Assembly: GCF_051257895.1 (NCBI RefSeq) | Contig: NZ_CP194331.1 | Location: 1,736,001-1,800,000 of the forward strand | Origin: Gallionella straubiae | Lineage (GTDB): Bacteria; Pseudomonadota; Gammaproteobacteria; Burkholderiales; Gallionellaceae | Reading direction: 5' to 3' | Length of the DNA: 64,000 bases | Notes under the pieces: generated by a model | What the model was told of the DNA's origin: nothing | Database searches by the model: none | What the model saw: only the letters and a program-made list of their open reading frames with translations | Made by a program: the position numbers and the translations under genes | Part shown: positions 41,401-52,533 of the stretch, one piece after another | How the letters are laid out: each line of letters begins with the position of its first letter | How positions within the stretch are numbered: position 1 is the stretch's first letter

Positions 41401-41658
41401 GAAGCTACCTTAAAAATTCGCGAGGAGAGATGGATGCAAGACGCACGGAGCCTTGCATGGCCATTCGACTAAGCTGGCACAAAACGCCAGCCAAGTCGCT
41501 GGTCAACGCAGCAACCGGAATGTACTTAAAGTACATGAGGATTGCGAGTACCGCGCAACGCCGCATAACCAGCCACTTGGCTGCTGTATTTTGGCAGCCT
41601 AGTGGAATGGCTAGTAGTTCCATCAGACGCCCTCCGCAGCAATTTTTAAGGCAGCTTC
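41401..41658 (-). repeat. Palindromic intergenic element, copy 2
   Basis: A 258-base element bounded by 18-base inverted repeats with one mismatch (41401-41418 and 41641-41658; gaagctaccttaaaaatt / aatttttaaggcagcttc). Read on the minus strand it begins at the base after the stop codon of the 133-residue gene. It shares with copy 1 the core gcggcgttgcgcggtactcgc and gctccgtgcgtcttgca, and has a central near-perfect palindrome atgtactttaagtacat (about 41521-41537) where copy 1 has tacccacgggta. The sequence of the stem tip differs but its pairing is kept. It fills most of the 375-base gap before pabB; the rest (41284-41400) shows nothing notable. Confidence 0.8.
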
Positions 41659-42060
41659 TCAGGAAAACCAGCGCAGCACGGCGGCTGAGCTCAGCGCCAA
41701 AGCGCCCAGCCCGAACAGGACGATCCAGACCGGCCGGCTTGGCATCTCCGATGGATGGGCAAACAGCTGCCATGCCGCCAAGACAAAGCCGGATACTGCA
41801 CACGCCATTTTCACGCCGAGCGCGGCCACAGCGATGCCATGAATGTCGGGAAACTCCCCGTAATGGTAAAAACTGATCGCGCCGAAGGTCGCGCCGCTTG
41901 CCGCCTGGGTCGCCCAGCCGATGAGCACGATCCAGATGAGGCGGTGCTGCACCGCCGCCTCGCGCCACGCAAGCGCACAGGCCGCGCCGCCTACCACCGC
42001 CACCGCCCCGAAGTTATGGACTATCTGGGTGGCGGAATAGGCAAGGTTCTGCCAGTCCAT
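41659..42060 (-). CDS. Four-helix membrane protein of unknown function
   Basis: 133 residues with four predicted membrane helices: IVHNFGAVAVVGGAACALAW, LIWIVLIGWATQAASGATF, IAVAALGVKMACAVSGFVLA and WIVLFGLGALALSSAAVLRW. His15, near the first helix, and His67 and His74 in YHYGEFPDIHG are possible haem or metal ligands, but no family was recognised. ATG 42060 lies two bases after the stop of the small periplasmic-protein gene, so the two form an operon. Its stop codon touches palindromic element copy 2. Confidence 0.7.
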   Translation of the reverse strand: MDWQNLAYSATQIVHNFGAVAVVGGAACALAWREAAVQHRLIWIVLIGWATQAASGATFGAISFYHYGEFPDIHGIAVAALGVKMACAVSGFVLAAWQLFAHPSEMPSRPVWIVLFGLGALALSSAAVLRWFS

Positions 42061-42062
42061 CG

Positions 42063-42401
42063 CTATTCCGCCGTGACCTCGATGCAGCGCTCCATGCCGG
42101 TCGGCGTGTGATTCTTGTCGACCAGCCTGGCGCAGATTCCATGCATCCCCGGCGTCAAGGGATCGAGGGTGTGGCTGCCCTTTTTCTGGCGCAGCAGACC
42201 CGCCATCTTGCCGTCCACGTAAAGATGGGCGTGATCCGCACCGCCTCCGAGGGTGACTTCGTAGGCGAGCTGGCTTGGCATTCCGGCCTTGATTTTGGAG
42301 CCGTCTGCGGGAGAGATGATGTCGATCTTTGCTTCGGCGGCTGCCGCCGGCAAGGCGGCAAGACTGGTGAGCATGAGGGCCAGCATGGACAGTTTGCGCA
42401 T
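42063..42401 (-). CDS. Small periplasmic protein with Ig-like fold
   Basis: 112 residues with a signal peptide (LSMLALMLTSLAALPAAAA) and a short beta-rich domain: KIDIISPADGSKIKAGMP, HAHLYVDGKMAGLLRQKKG, HTLDPLTPGMHGICARLVD, HTPTGMERCIEVTAE. The pattern DGS-K and HAHLYVDG is common in periplasmic proteins that resemble bacterial Ig or copper-resistance domains. It precedes the membrane protein gene by two bases. Function unknown; a partner role to the membrane protein is likely. ATG 42401 is preceded by GGAGAA. Confidence 0.72.
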   Translation of the reverse strand: MRKLSMLALMLTSLAALPAAAAEAKIDIISPADGSKIKAGMPSQLAYEVTLGGGADHAHLYVDGKMAGLLRQKKGSHTLDPLTPGMHGICARLVDKNHTPTGMERCIEVTAE

Positions 42402-42620
42402 AGTTTTCTCCTTCGATGTATTGGAAAAGCACGACGGAAATTCAAGCCGGGATAGCTGCGGTTCAGGCATACAGCGTGCGAACTATCACCCTGCGGCAGG
42501 GCAAAATCTGTAGGTGAAACTACCTAGCTTTTCCGCACATGACCCCAGCCACATCTCAATCCGGTCAAGGATGGCAGCCAACATGATAAAATCCGCTCTC
42601 ATTTTTTCAGGCTCCGCACC

Positions 42621-46316
<3,696 letters not shown>

Positions 46317-46353
46317 ATAATTGCATCCTTCAATAACAACAAGAAAACATGAA

Positions 46354-46806
46354 ATGAAACACATCACTTTCTTACCGCTGGCCCTGCTGCTGACCGCCGG
46401 CCTTTTTTCAACCACGGCCCATTCCGAACCGGCCAACACACAGAAGGAAAAACGCATCATGACCGAACTCATCAAGACCGACACCAAACTGGGCGAAGGC
46501 GCCGAGGCCACCGCGGGCAAGCTCGTGCTGGTGCACTACACCGGCTGGCTGTACGACGAGGCCGCGCCCGGCCACAAGGGCAGGAAGTTCGACAGCTCGC
46601 ACGACCGCGCGGAACCATTCGACTTCCCGCTCGGCGCGGGGCATGTCATCAAGGGCTGGGATCAGGGCGTGGAGGGCATGAAGGTCGGCGGGCAGCGCAC
46701 GCTGGTCATCCCGGCGAACCTGGGCTACGGCGCGCGCGGTGCGGGCGGCGTGATTCCGCCGAATGCGACGCTGGTGTTCGATGTGGAGCTGCTGGCCGTG
46801 CGCTAA
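46354..46806 (+). CDS. FKBP-type peptidyl-prolyl cis-trans isomerase, periplasmic
   Basis: 150 residues: signal peptide ITFLPLALLLTAGLFSTTAHS and a single FKBP domain with VLVHYTGWLYDEA, KFDSSHDRAEPFDFPLGAGH, VIKGWDQGVEGMKVGGQRTL and GYGARGAGGVIPPNATLVF. All active-site aromatic positions are kept. ATG 46354 was chosen for the signal peptide; the frame opens earlier with TTG 46321. A second, similar gene follows 49 bases later, pointing to tandem duplication. It lies 37 bases after metH and may be read from it. Confidence 0.92.
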   Translation: MKHITFLPLALLLTAGLFSTTAHSEPANTQKEKRIMTELIKTDTKLGEGAEATAGKLVLVHYTGWLYDEAAPGHKGRKFDSSHDRAEPFDFPLGAGHVIKGWDQGVEGMKVGGQRTLVIPANLGYGARGAGGVIPPNATLVFDVELLAVR

Positions 46807-46855
46807 GCCGGCCCGCATACCCTGCAACAACCTTGTGATTCCGGAGAAACGTAAC

Positions 46856-47311
46856 ATGATGAAGCGCACCTTGTTTTTACCGCTGGCCCTGCTGCTGACT
46901 GCCGGCGCCTTTTCGATCACCGCCTGCTCCGAAAAGGCCGCAACAGAAAAGAAACCCGGCGTCGTGTCCGAACTGATCAAGACCGACACCAAGCTGGGCG
47001 AAGGCGCGGAAGCCGTCGCGGGACGCAACGTATCGGTGCACTACACCGGCTGGCTGTACGACGAAACGTTTCTCAACCACAAGGGTAAAAAATTCGACAG
47101 CTCGCACGACCGCGGCCAGCCCTTCGATTTCCCGCTCGGCGCGGGGCGCGTCATCAAGGGCTGGGACCAGGGTGTGGCAGGCATGAAGGTCGGCGGGCAG
47201 CGCACGCTGGTCATCCCTGCGCACCTCGGCTACGGGCCGATCGGCGCGGGCGACGCGATTCCGCCGAATACGGCGCTGGTGTTCGAGGTGGAGTTGCTGG
47301 GAGTAAACTGA
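46856..47311 (+). CDS. FKBP-type peptidyl-prolyl cis-trans isomerase, lipoprotein
   Basis: 151 residues. The leader LFLPLALLLTAGAFSITAC ends in a lipobox (ITAC), so this copy should be membrane anchored, unlike the preceding one. The FKBP domain has VSVHYTGWLYDET, KKFDSSHDRGQPFDFPLGAG, VIKGWDQGVAGMKVGGQRTL and GYGPIGAGDAIPPNTALVF. The two paralogues share long identical DNA stretches, including the signal-peptide region, but differ in anchoring. Confidence 0.92.
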   Translation: MMKRTLFLPLALLLTAGAFSITACSEKAATEKKPGVVSELIKTDTKLGEGAEAVAGRNVSVHYTGWLYDETFLNHKGKKFDSSHDRGQPFDFPLGAGRVIKGWDQGVAGMKVGGQRTLVIPAHLGYGPIGAGDAIPPNTALVFEVELLGVN

Positions 47312-47333
47312 CCAGCATCGCCAGACTATCGCC

Positions 47334-47819
47334 ATGTTCTACGTCGACCTCTTCTCCGCGCTGGATCACCACAAAGTGGATTACCTGCTGATCGGCGGGC
47401 TGGCCGTTTCGCTTCACGGCGTGGAGCGAGCCACGATGGATGTGGACATCACCGTGGCGATGCATCCGGCCAACTTGGCGGCGCTGATCGAGGCTGTGAA
47501 AGAACTTAACCTCGCACCTGTGCTTCCAGTTCCGCTGGAGTCGCTGGGCGACATCGAATTGCTGCGCGAATGGCATGCACAACGCAACCTCGAAGCCTTC
47601 GCGCTGCGCACGCCTGAATTGGCTGGGGTAACCATCGACGTGCTGCTGTTCCCGCCCGTCGACTTTGCGGGCATGGCGGCACGGGCGGTAGAGTTCGACG
47701 TGGCTGGAACGGCAATCAGGGTTGTTTCCATAGATGACCTGATTGCGTTGAAAAAAGCGGTTGGACGTCCGATCGATATTTCCGATGTCGAACATCTGCA
47801 ACGGGTGAAGTCCGCATGA
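47334..47819 (+). CDS. AbiEii/MNT-type nucleotidyltransferase-superfamily protein
   Basis: 161 residues. DYLLIGGLAVSLHGVERATMDVDITV is the nucleotidyltransferase signature hG(G/A)xA...RxTxDxD, with both metal-binding aspartates, and ITVAMHPANLAAL continues the fold. A later VSIDDLIALKKAVGRPIDISDVEHL is the C-terminal helix pair seen in stand-alone members such as toxin or antitoxin nucleotidyltransferases. It overlaps a 53-residue ORF by four bases, giving a small-two-gene layout reminiscent of toxin-antitoxin modules; whether it is one is not established. RBS-like bases are weak. Confidence 0.8.
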   Translation: MFYVDLFSALDHHKVDYLLIGGLAVSLHGVERATMDVDITVAMHPANLAALIEAVKELNLAPVLPVPLESLGDIELLREWHAQRNLEAFALRTPELAGVTIDVLLFPPVDFAGMAARAVEFDVAGTAIRVVSIDDLIALKKAVGRPIDISDVEHLQRVKSA

Positions 47820-47977
47820 AACAGCCATTCAACCCCGGTGACCGCACCTATTACGTGAGCGACGAACGGCTGCGCGCATTCAAGTCGCTCACGCCGGAAC
47901 AGCGGCTGCGCTGGGTGGAGGAACTCGCAAGATTCCTGCGGCTGGCCAAGGCGGGCAGAAAAAAACCTGCTGCATGA
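47816..47977 (+). CDS. 53-residue protein, partner of the nucleotidyltransferase
   Basis: Open frame starting ATGA-overlapped with the upstream stop and ending ATGA-overlapped with the downstream DUF486 gene, so all three are translationally coupled. The sequence begins MKQPFNPGDRTYYVSDERL, has LTPEQRLRWVEELARFLRL and ends in AKAGRKKPAA; it is basic and helical without membrane segments. No family was recognised. Similar short proteins with a TPEQRLxWxEE pattern commonly accompany these nucleotidyltransferases. Confidence 0.75.
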   Translation: MKQPFNPGDRTYYVSDERLRAFKSLTPEQRLRWVEELARFLRLAKAGRKKPAA

Positions 47978-48327
47978 ACCTGATCTCGCACCCGGTGCTG
48001 GTCACGGCGCTGATGCTCGCAGTGTCCAACCTGTTCATGACCTTCGCATGGTATGCGCACCTCAAGAACATGGCGAGCTCGCCGTGGTATGTGGCGGCGC
48101 TGGTGAGCTGGGGCATCGCGCTGTTTGAATACCTGATCCAGGTGCCGGCGAACCGCATCGGTTACACCGAGCTCAGTCTCGGGCAGTTGAAGATTTTGCA
48201 GGAAGTCGTCACGCTCTCGGTGTTCGTGCCGTTCGCAGTGCTGTACATGAACCAGCCGCTGAAGCTGGACTACCTGTGGGCGGCGCTGTGCCTGATGGGT
48301 GCGGTTTATTTTATCTTTCGGGCCTGA
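47974..48327 (+). CDS. DUF486 family small membrane protein
   Basis: 117 residues with four membrane helices (VLVTALMLAVSNLFMTFAWY, PWYVAALVSWGIALFEYLIQV, QLKILQEVVTLSVFVPFAVLY, LDYLWAALCLMGAVYFIF). The loop VPANRIGYTELSLGQLKILQE and the start AWYAHLKN are the DUF486 signature, related to the drug/metabolite transporter superfamily. Position three bases before mpl and ATGA-overlapped with the preceding small gene. Transport substrate is unknown. Confidence 0.85.
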   Translation: MNLISHPVLVTALMLAVSNLFMTFAWYAHLKNMASSPWYVAALVSWGIALFEYLIQVPANRIGYTELSLGQLKILQEVVTLSVFVPFAVLYMNQPLKLDYLWAALCLMGAVYFIFRA

Positions 48328-48330
48328 GCC

Positions 48331-49674
48331 ATGAGCCAGCAACAACACATCCACATCCTCGGCATCTGCGGCACCTTCATGGGCGGCATCGCGGCCATCG
48401 CCCGGCAGGCAGGCTATCGCGTCACCGGCTGCGACGCCAACGTCTATCCGCCGATGAGCACGCAGCTCGAAGCGCAGGGCATCGCGCTGATCGAGGGTTT
48501 CGGCGTCGAGCAGCTCGACCTCCGGCCAGACATCTTCGTCATCGGCAACGTGGTGGCGCGCGGCAACCCGCTGATGGAGGAAATCCTCAACCGCAACCTG
48601 CCCTATACCTCCGGACCGCAATGGCTCGCGCAGAACATCCTGCACGACAAGTGGGTGCTGGGCGTCGCGGGCACACACGGCAAGACCACCACCAGCTCGA
48701 TGCTCGCGTGGATACTCGAATACGCGGGCCTGAACCCCGGTTTTCTGGTCGGCGGTGTGCCGCAGAACTTCGGCATCTCGGCGCGGCTGACCGATTCGCC
48801 CTTCTTCGTCATTGAGGCGGACGAGTACGACACCGCCTTCTTCGACAAGCGCTCCAAGTTCGTGCACTACCACCCGCGCACCGCGATCCTCAACAACTTG
48901 GAATTCGACCACGCCGACATTTTCGCCGACCTCGCCGCGATCGAGACGCAGTTCCACCACCTCGTGCGTACCGTGCCCGGCAACGGCCTGATCGTGTGCA
49001 ACGGTCGCGAGGAGTCGCTGGTGCGCATGCTCAAGCGCGGCTGCTGGACGCCGGTGGAGAAGTTCGGTGGCAACGAAGGCTGGAGCATAGACACAAATGA
49101 CCGCGTGGCGCTGGATGGTGAAGTGCAAGGCACGCTGCAGTGGGACCTGCTCGGCGAGCACAACCGCATGAACGCGCTCGCCGCACTCGCCGCGGCACGC
49201 CATGCGGGCGTGCCGGTCGCGCAGGGGCTGGCTGCATTAAGTGAATTCAGGAACGTGAAGCGCCGCATGGAGGTACGCGGCACGGTCAACGGCATCACCG
49301 TGTACGACGACTTCGCGCACCATCCCACCGCGATAGACACCACCATCGCCGGGCTGCGCCGCAAGGTCGATGGAGCGCGCATCCTCGCCGTGCTGGAGCC
49401 ACGCTCCAACACCATGAAACTCGGCGTGATGAAAGACGCGCTGCCCGACAGCCTCAAGGACGCCGACCTGGTGTTCTGCTACGGCGCGAACCTCGGCTGG
49501 GACGCCGCTACGTCACTTGCACCGCTGGGCGAAAAGGCGGTGGTGAAGGACAACCTCAACGAGTTGATCGAAGCCATCGCCGCCGCCGTGCGCTCAGGCG
49601 ACCAGGTTCTGGTGATGAGCAACGGCGGTTTCGGCGGGATACACGAGAAGCTGCTGAAGCGCCTGGCAAGCTAG
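48331..49674 (+). CDS. mpl: UDP-N-acetylmuramate:L-Ala-D-Glu-meso-DAP ligase Mpl
   Basis: Cytoplasmic Mur-ligase family enzyme that joins recycled tripeptide directly to UDP-MurNAc. The N-terminal Rossmann portion (IHILGICGTFMGGIAAIARQ) is followed by the ATP loop GVAGTHGKTTTSSM, the FFVIEADEYDTAFFDKRSKF region, ILNNLEFDHADIFADL and the C-domain VYDDFAHHPTAIDTTIAGL. Length 447 and the GICGTFMGG start separate it from MurC. Fits with AmgK and MurU at 58-60 kb as a recycling set. Confidence 0.95.
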   Translation: MSQQQHIHILGICGTFMGGIAAIARQAGYRVTGCDANVYPPMSTQLEAQGIALIEGFGVEQLDLRPDIFVIGNVVARGNPLMEEILNRNLPYTSGPQWLAQNILHDKWVLGVAGTHGKTTTSSMLAWILEYAGLNPGFLVGGVPQNFGISARLTDSPFFVIEADEYDTAFFDKRSKFVHYHPRTAILNNLEFDHADIFADLAAIETQFHHLVRTVPGNGLIVCNGREESLVRMLKRGCWTPVEKFGGNEGWSIDTNDRVALDGEVQGTLQWDLLGEHNRMNALAALAAARHAGVPVAQGLAALSEFRNVKRRMEVRGTVNGITVYDDFAHHPTAIDTTIAGLRRKVDGARILAVLEPRSNTMKLGVMKDALPDSLKDADLVFCYGANLGWDAATSLAPLGEKAVVKDNLNELIEAIAAAVRSGDQVLVMSNGGFGGIHEKLLKRLAS

Positions 49675-49711
49675 GACACGAAGCAGGCTTCTGCCGCCCA
49701 GCAGCACAGGC

Positions 49712-51019
49712 TTAGCGCTCTTTCAGCATCCACATCACATCCACAAAGGATGGCGCGCCCTTGCTGCCGACTGCCTCGATCAGCTTGCTGAGATAACCGC
49801 TGTTGTGCACCGACATGCGCGTGAAAGACTGGATAAGCTGGACTACCCGCGCATCGCTCAAGCCTTGGTAATGACTGGCCATCCCCACCAGGAACACCTG
49901 AATGATTGCGAGGTTGCACACCATCTCCCGGTACAGGTCGAGATAGCTGGCGCGCGTGAACGGGAACAGGCGGATAAGCACCCCGTTCACCAGATAGTTT
50001 TCCAGGATGTAACCCTTGTCGCGGAAATACGGCAGATAGTAAGTCTCGTAGGCATGCTGGTAGCGCGTCAGCAGTTCGGCATCACCGCCTGTGCCCTGCG
50101 CTTCACTGCCAAGCAGGCCGTCGGCAACAGCCAGTATGCATTCCCGGAAGCGTGGGCGATCCACGTTCAAAAATTCGGAGATGAGCCCGGTAGTGACGTG
50201 CAATTTGCGCGGCAAATCGGAATGTATCTGCTCGAATTGCGCCTCGATGGCTGGCGGGTCGGAAAACAGATCGACGAAAGCCGACAGTACCGGGATCATT
50301 TCGGCAGCGTTTTTGAAATGCGGGTTGCTGACCACGCCATCCACCTCATCCAGCAGGAAACCCAGCGTCATCACCCGCGCGCCCAGCGTCAATTCCCGGA
50401 ATTGCAGGATGCCCAGAATCAGAGTGCGGAAATCGTTCAGGACGGCGATCTGCCCGGGGTCGACGGTGCCGTTTTGCGGCATACGGTAGGAGGTGAAATC
50501 GCGCTCGCCAAGATCGGCATCCGGCGCAGCCATTTCCAGGGTGATCGGCTCGGGGTGCAGCAACACCAGGCGCGCCGCTTCCGGGCAGGACACGCCGAGT
50601 GCATATTCGCGCTGTTCGCCGAATTGATTGTAATAGCGCGGAAATGAGGCGCAGGTATCCGACAGCGCTTCCGGCCCCAGTTCTTTTTGAATCATGCACA
50701 GCATATCGGGCATCAGGAACGAACAACGCCCATCTGCCCGCAGCTTCACACTGGCGTATTCCTGCTCGCTCTGGCTGGCCTTCTCGTTTTCCACCACGAC
50801 ACTGCGGAACATCGGCGCCAGCGTCTCATGCTCGCATTTCTGATAACGCTGCCAGGTCGTATGGTCGATGGTGACGCGCCAGCCACTGCAGCAGGTATCC
50901 TCGCAATCCGAACCGATACAGCGGAACTTCTGATAGTAGTCCGGCACCATTACCGGCTTCTTCGCGGCCATTTTTGCCCCGGATTTTGCGTGTGGTTTCG
51001 ACTCCTGCTGCTTTGCCAT
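49712..51019 (-). CDS. fliB: Flagellin lysine-N-methylase FliB-like
   Basis: About 435 residues. A cysteine-rich region with FRCIGSDCEDTCCSGWRVTID, then CSFLMPDMLCMIQKELG, LSDTCASFPRYYNQFGEQRE and VSCPEAARLVLLHPEPI corresponds to the FliB signature, probably a 4Fe-4S-type metal site (radical-like chemistry has been discussed for this family; mechanism not shown here). FliB methylates lysines on flagellin. ATG 51019 has AAGGA six bases upstream and was preferred to GTG 51034. It lies 20 kb from the flagellins, after mpl, with convergent orientation. Confidence 0.87.
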   Translation of the reverse strand: MAKQQESKPHAKSGAKMAAKKPVMVPDYYQKFRCIGSDCEDTCCSGWRVTIDHTTWQRYQKCEHETLAPMFRSVVVENEKASQSEQEYASVKLRADGRCSFLMPDMLCMIQKELGPEALSDTCASFPRYYNQFGEQREYALGVSCPEAARLVLLHPEPITLEMAAPDADLGERDFTSYRMPQNGTVDPGQIAVLNDFRTLILGILQFRELTLGARVMTLGFLLDEVDGVVSNPHFKNAAEMIPVLSAFVDLFSDPPAIEAQFEQIHSDLPRKLHVTTGLISEFLNVDRPRFRECILAVADGLLGSEAQGTGGDAELLTRYQHAYETYYLPYFRDKGYILENYLVNGVLIRLFPFTRASYLDLYREMVCNLAIIQVFLVGMASHYQGLSDARVVQLIQSFTRMSVHNSGYLSKLIEAVGSKGAPSFVDVMWMLKER

Positions 51020-51132
51020 TTCCCATCCTTCCACAGAGTAACTGCTACATCATTTCACAGGACGCCCGTGCTGGGCAAGCGCGCAATGCCCACAGGTTGC
51101 GAACCCCATCGAGGCGAATCACGTCCCTGCGG

Positions 51133-52521
51133 CTACTGATTCTCCAGCCCCAGTTCCTGAATCTTGCGCGTCAGGGTGTTGCGCCCGATGCCGAGCAGCG
51201 CGGCCGCCTCGATGCGGCGCCCTCCGGTGTGGCGCAGTGCCTGCAGGATCAGGGTGCGCTCGAACTCGGCGGCAAGCTTCTCCATGATCCGGCCTTCGCC
51301 GCGCTGCAAGGAGAGCTCCACCTGCTGCGCCAGTACGGCGCTCCAGTCGCCGCCGGGTGACACGGCCGCTGCGCCGCGCCACTCGGGCGGCAGGTCGGCG
51401 ATCTCGATGCGCTGCGAGGGCGTCATTACGGCCAGCCAGTGGCACAGGTTCTCCAGCTGCCGCACGTTGCCGGGAAAGTCCTGCGCGGCGAGGAAGCGCA
51501 GCACTTCCTCGCTCAACAGCTTCTGCTCCACGCCCAGTTCGCGCGCGCTCTTCTGCAGGAAATGCTTCGCGAGCAGTGGGATGTCCTCGCGGCGTTCTCT
51601 TAATGGCGGCAGACGCAGCCGGATTACGTTGAGGCGATGAAACAGGTCTTCGCGGAACAGCCCCTGCCGCACACGCTCGTCGAGGTTCTGGTGCGTCGCG
51701 GCGATGATGCGCACGTTGGCCTTGACCGGCTGCTGCCCGCCGACGCGGTAGAAGTTGCCGTCCGACAACACGCGCAACAATCGGGTCTGCAGGTCGGCGG
51801 GCATGTCGCCGATTTCGTCGAGGAACAGCGTGCCGCCTTCGGCCTGCTCGAAGCGCCCCTGCCGCGCCGCCGCCGCGCCGGTAAATGCGCCGCGCTCGTG
51901 GCCGAACAGTTCAGATTCGAGCAGATCTTTGGGGATCGCCGCAGTGTTGATCGCGATGAACGGTTTGCCGGCGCGCGGACTGTGACGGTGCAGCGCGCGC
52001 GCCACCAGTTCCTTGCCGGTGCCGGATTCGCCGTTGATCAGCACGGTCGCATGCGATTGCGCAAGCTTGCCGATGGCGCGGAACACCTCCTGCATCGCAG
52101 GCGCCTGCCCGAGTATCTCGGCGGCTGCCTCCACTTCCTCTGCACCGCCCGTCTTGCGCTGGCTCTGCTCCATGGCGCGCCGAATCAGCTCGACCGCGTG
52201 ATTGACGTCGAACGGTTTGGGCAGGTACTCGAACGCACCGCCCTGGAACGCGGAGACGGCGCTCTCCAGGTCGGAGTAGGCGGTCATGATGATGGCAGGT
52301 ATGAGCGGGTAACGCTGCTGCAGCGCCTGCAAAAAATCCAGCCCGGAACTGCCGGGCATGCGGATATCGCTGACCACCGCTTGCGGAACACTGCCATCCA
52401 GCGCAAGCAGCGCCTCGTCGGCAGAGGCGAAACTCTTGAACTCGATGTTCTCGCGCGCCAGAGCTTTTTCCAGCACCCAGCGGATGGAGCGGTCGTCGTC
52501 GATGATCCAGACAGGCTGCAT
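51133..52521 (-). CDS. ntrC: Nitrogen regulation response regulator NtrC
   Basis: 462 residues with three domains. The receiver has phosphoacceptor Asp52 (VVSDIRMPGSSG). The AAA+ sigma-54 activator has Walker A GESGTGKE, the sigma-54 contact GAFTGA and DEIGDMPADLQTRLLRVL. The Fis-type HTH is at the end (RRIEAAALLGIGRNTLTRKI). It activates glnA and other nitrogen genes with sigma-54. It follows ntrB by 12 bases. Confidence 0.97.
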   Translation of the reverse strand: MQPVWIIDDDRSIRWVLEKALARENIEFKSFASADEALLALDGSVPQAVVSDIRMPGSSGLDFLQALQQRYPLIPAIIMTAYSDLESAVSAFQGGAFEYLPKPFDVNHAVELIRRAMEQSQRKTGGAEEVEAAAEILGQAPAMQEVFRAIGKLAQSHATVLINGESGTGKELVARALHRHSPRAGKPFIAINTAAIPKDLLESELFGHERGAFTGAAAARQGRFEQAEGGTLFLDEIGDMPADLQTRLLRVLSDGNFYRVGGQQPVKANVRIIAATHQNLDERVRQGLFREDLFHRLNVIRLRLPPLRERREDIPLLAKHFLQKSARELGVEQKLLSEEVLRFLAAQDFPGNVRQLENLCHWLAVMTPSQRIEIADLPPEWRGAAAVSPGGDWSAVLAQQVELSLQRGEGRIMEKLAAEFERTLILQALRHTGGRRIEAAALLGIGRNTLTRKIQELGLENQ

Positions 52522-52533
52522 ATCTATTTACCT

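Noticed and set aside
41405..41968. 187-residue open frame across the palindromic element and the membrane-protein gene
   Set aside because: Its composition is shadow-like; the overlapping 133-residue frame has clear membrane helices and a normal start.
42402..42620. Cobalamin, SAM or SAH riboswitch in front of metH
   Set aside because: None of the conserved boxes of these riboswitches could be recognised in the gap.
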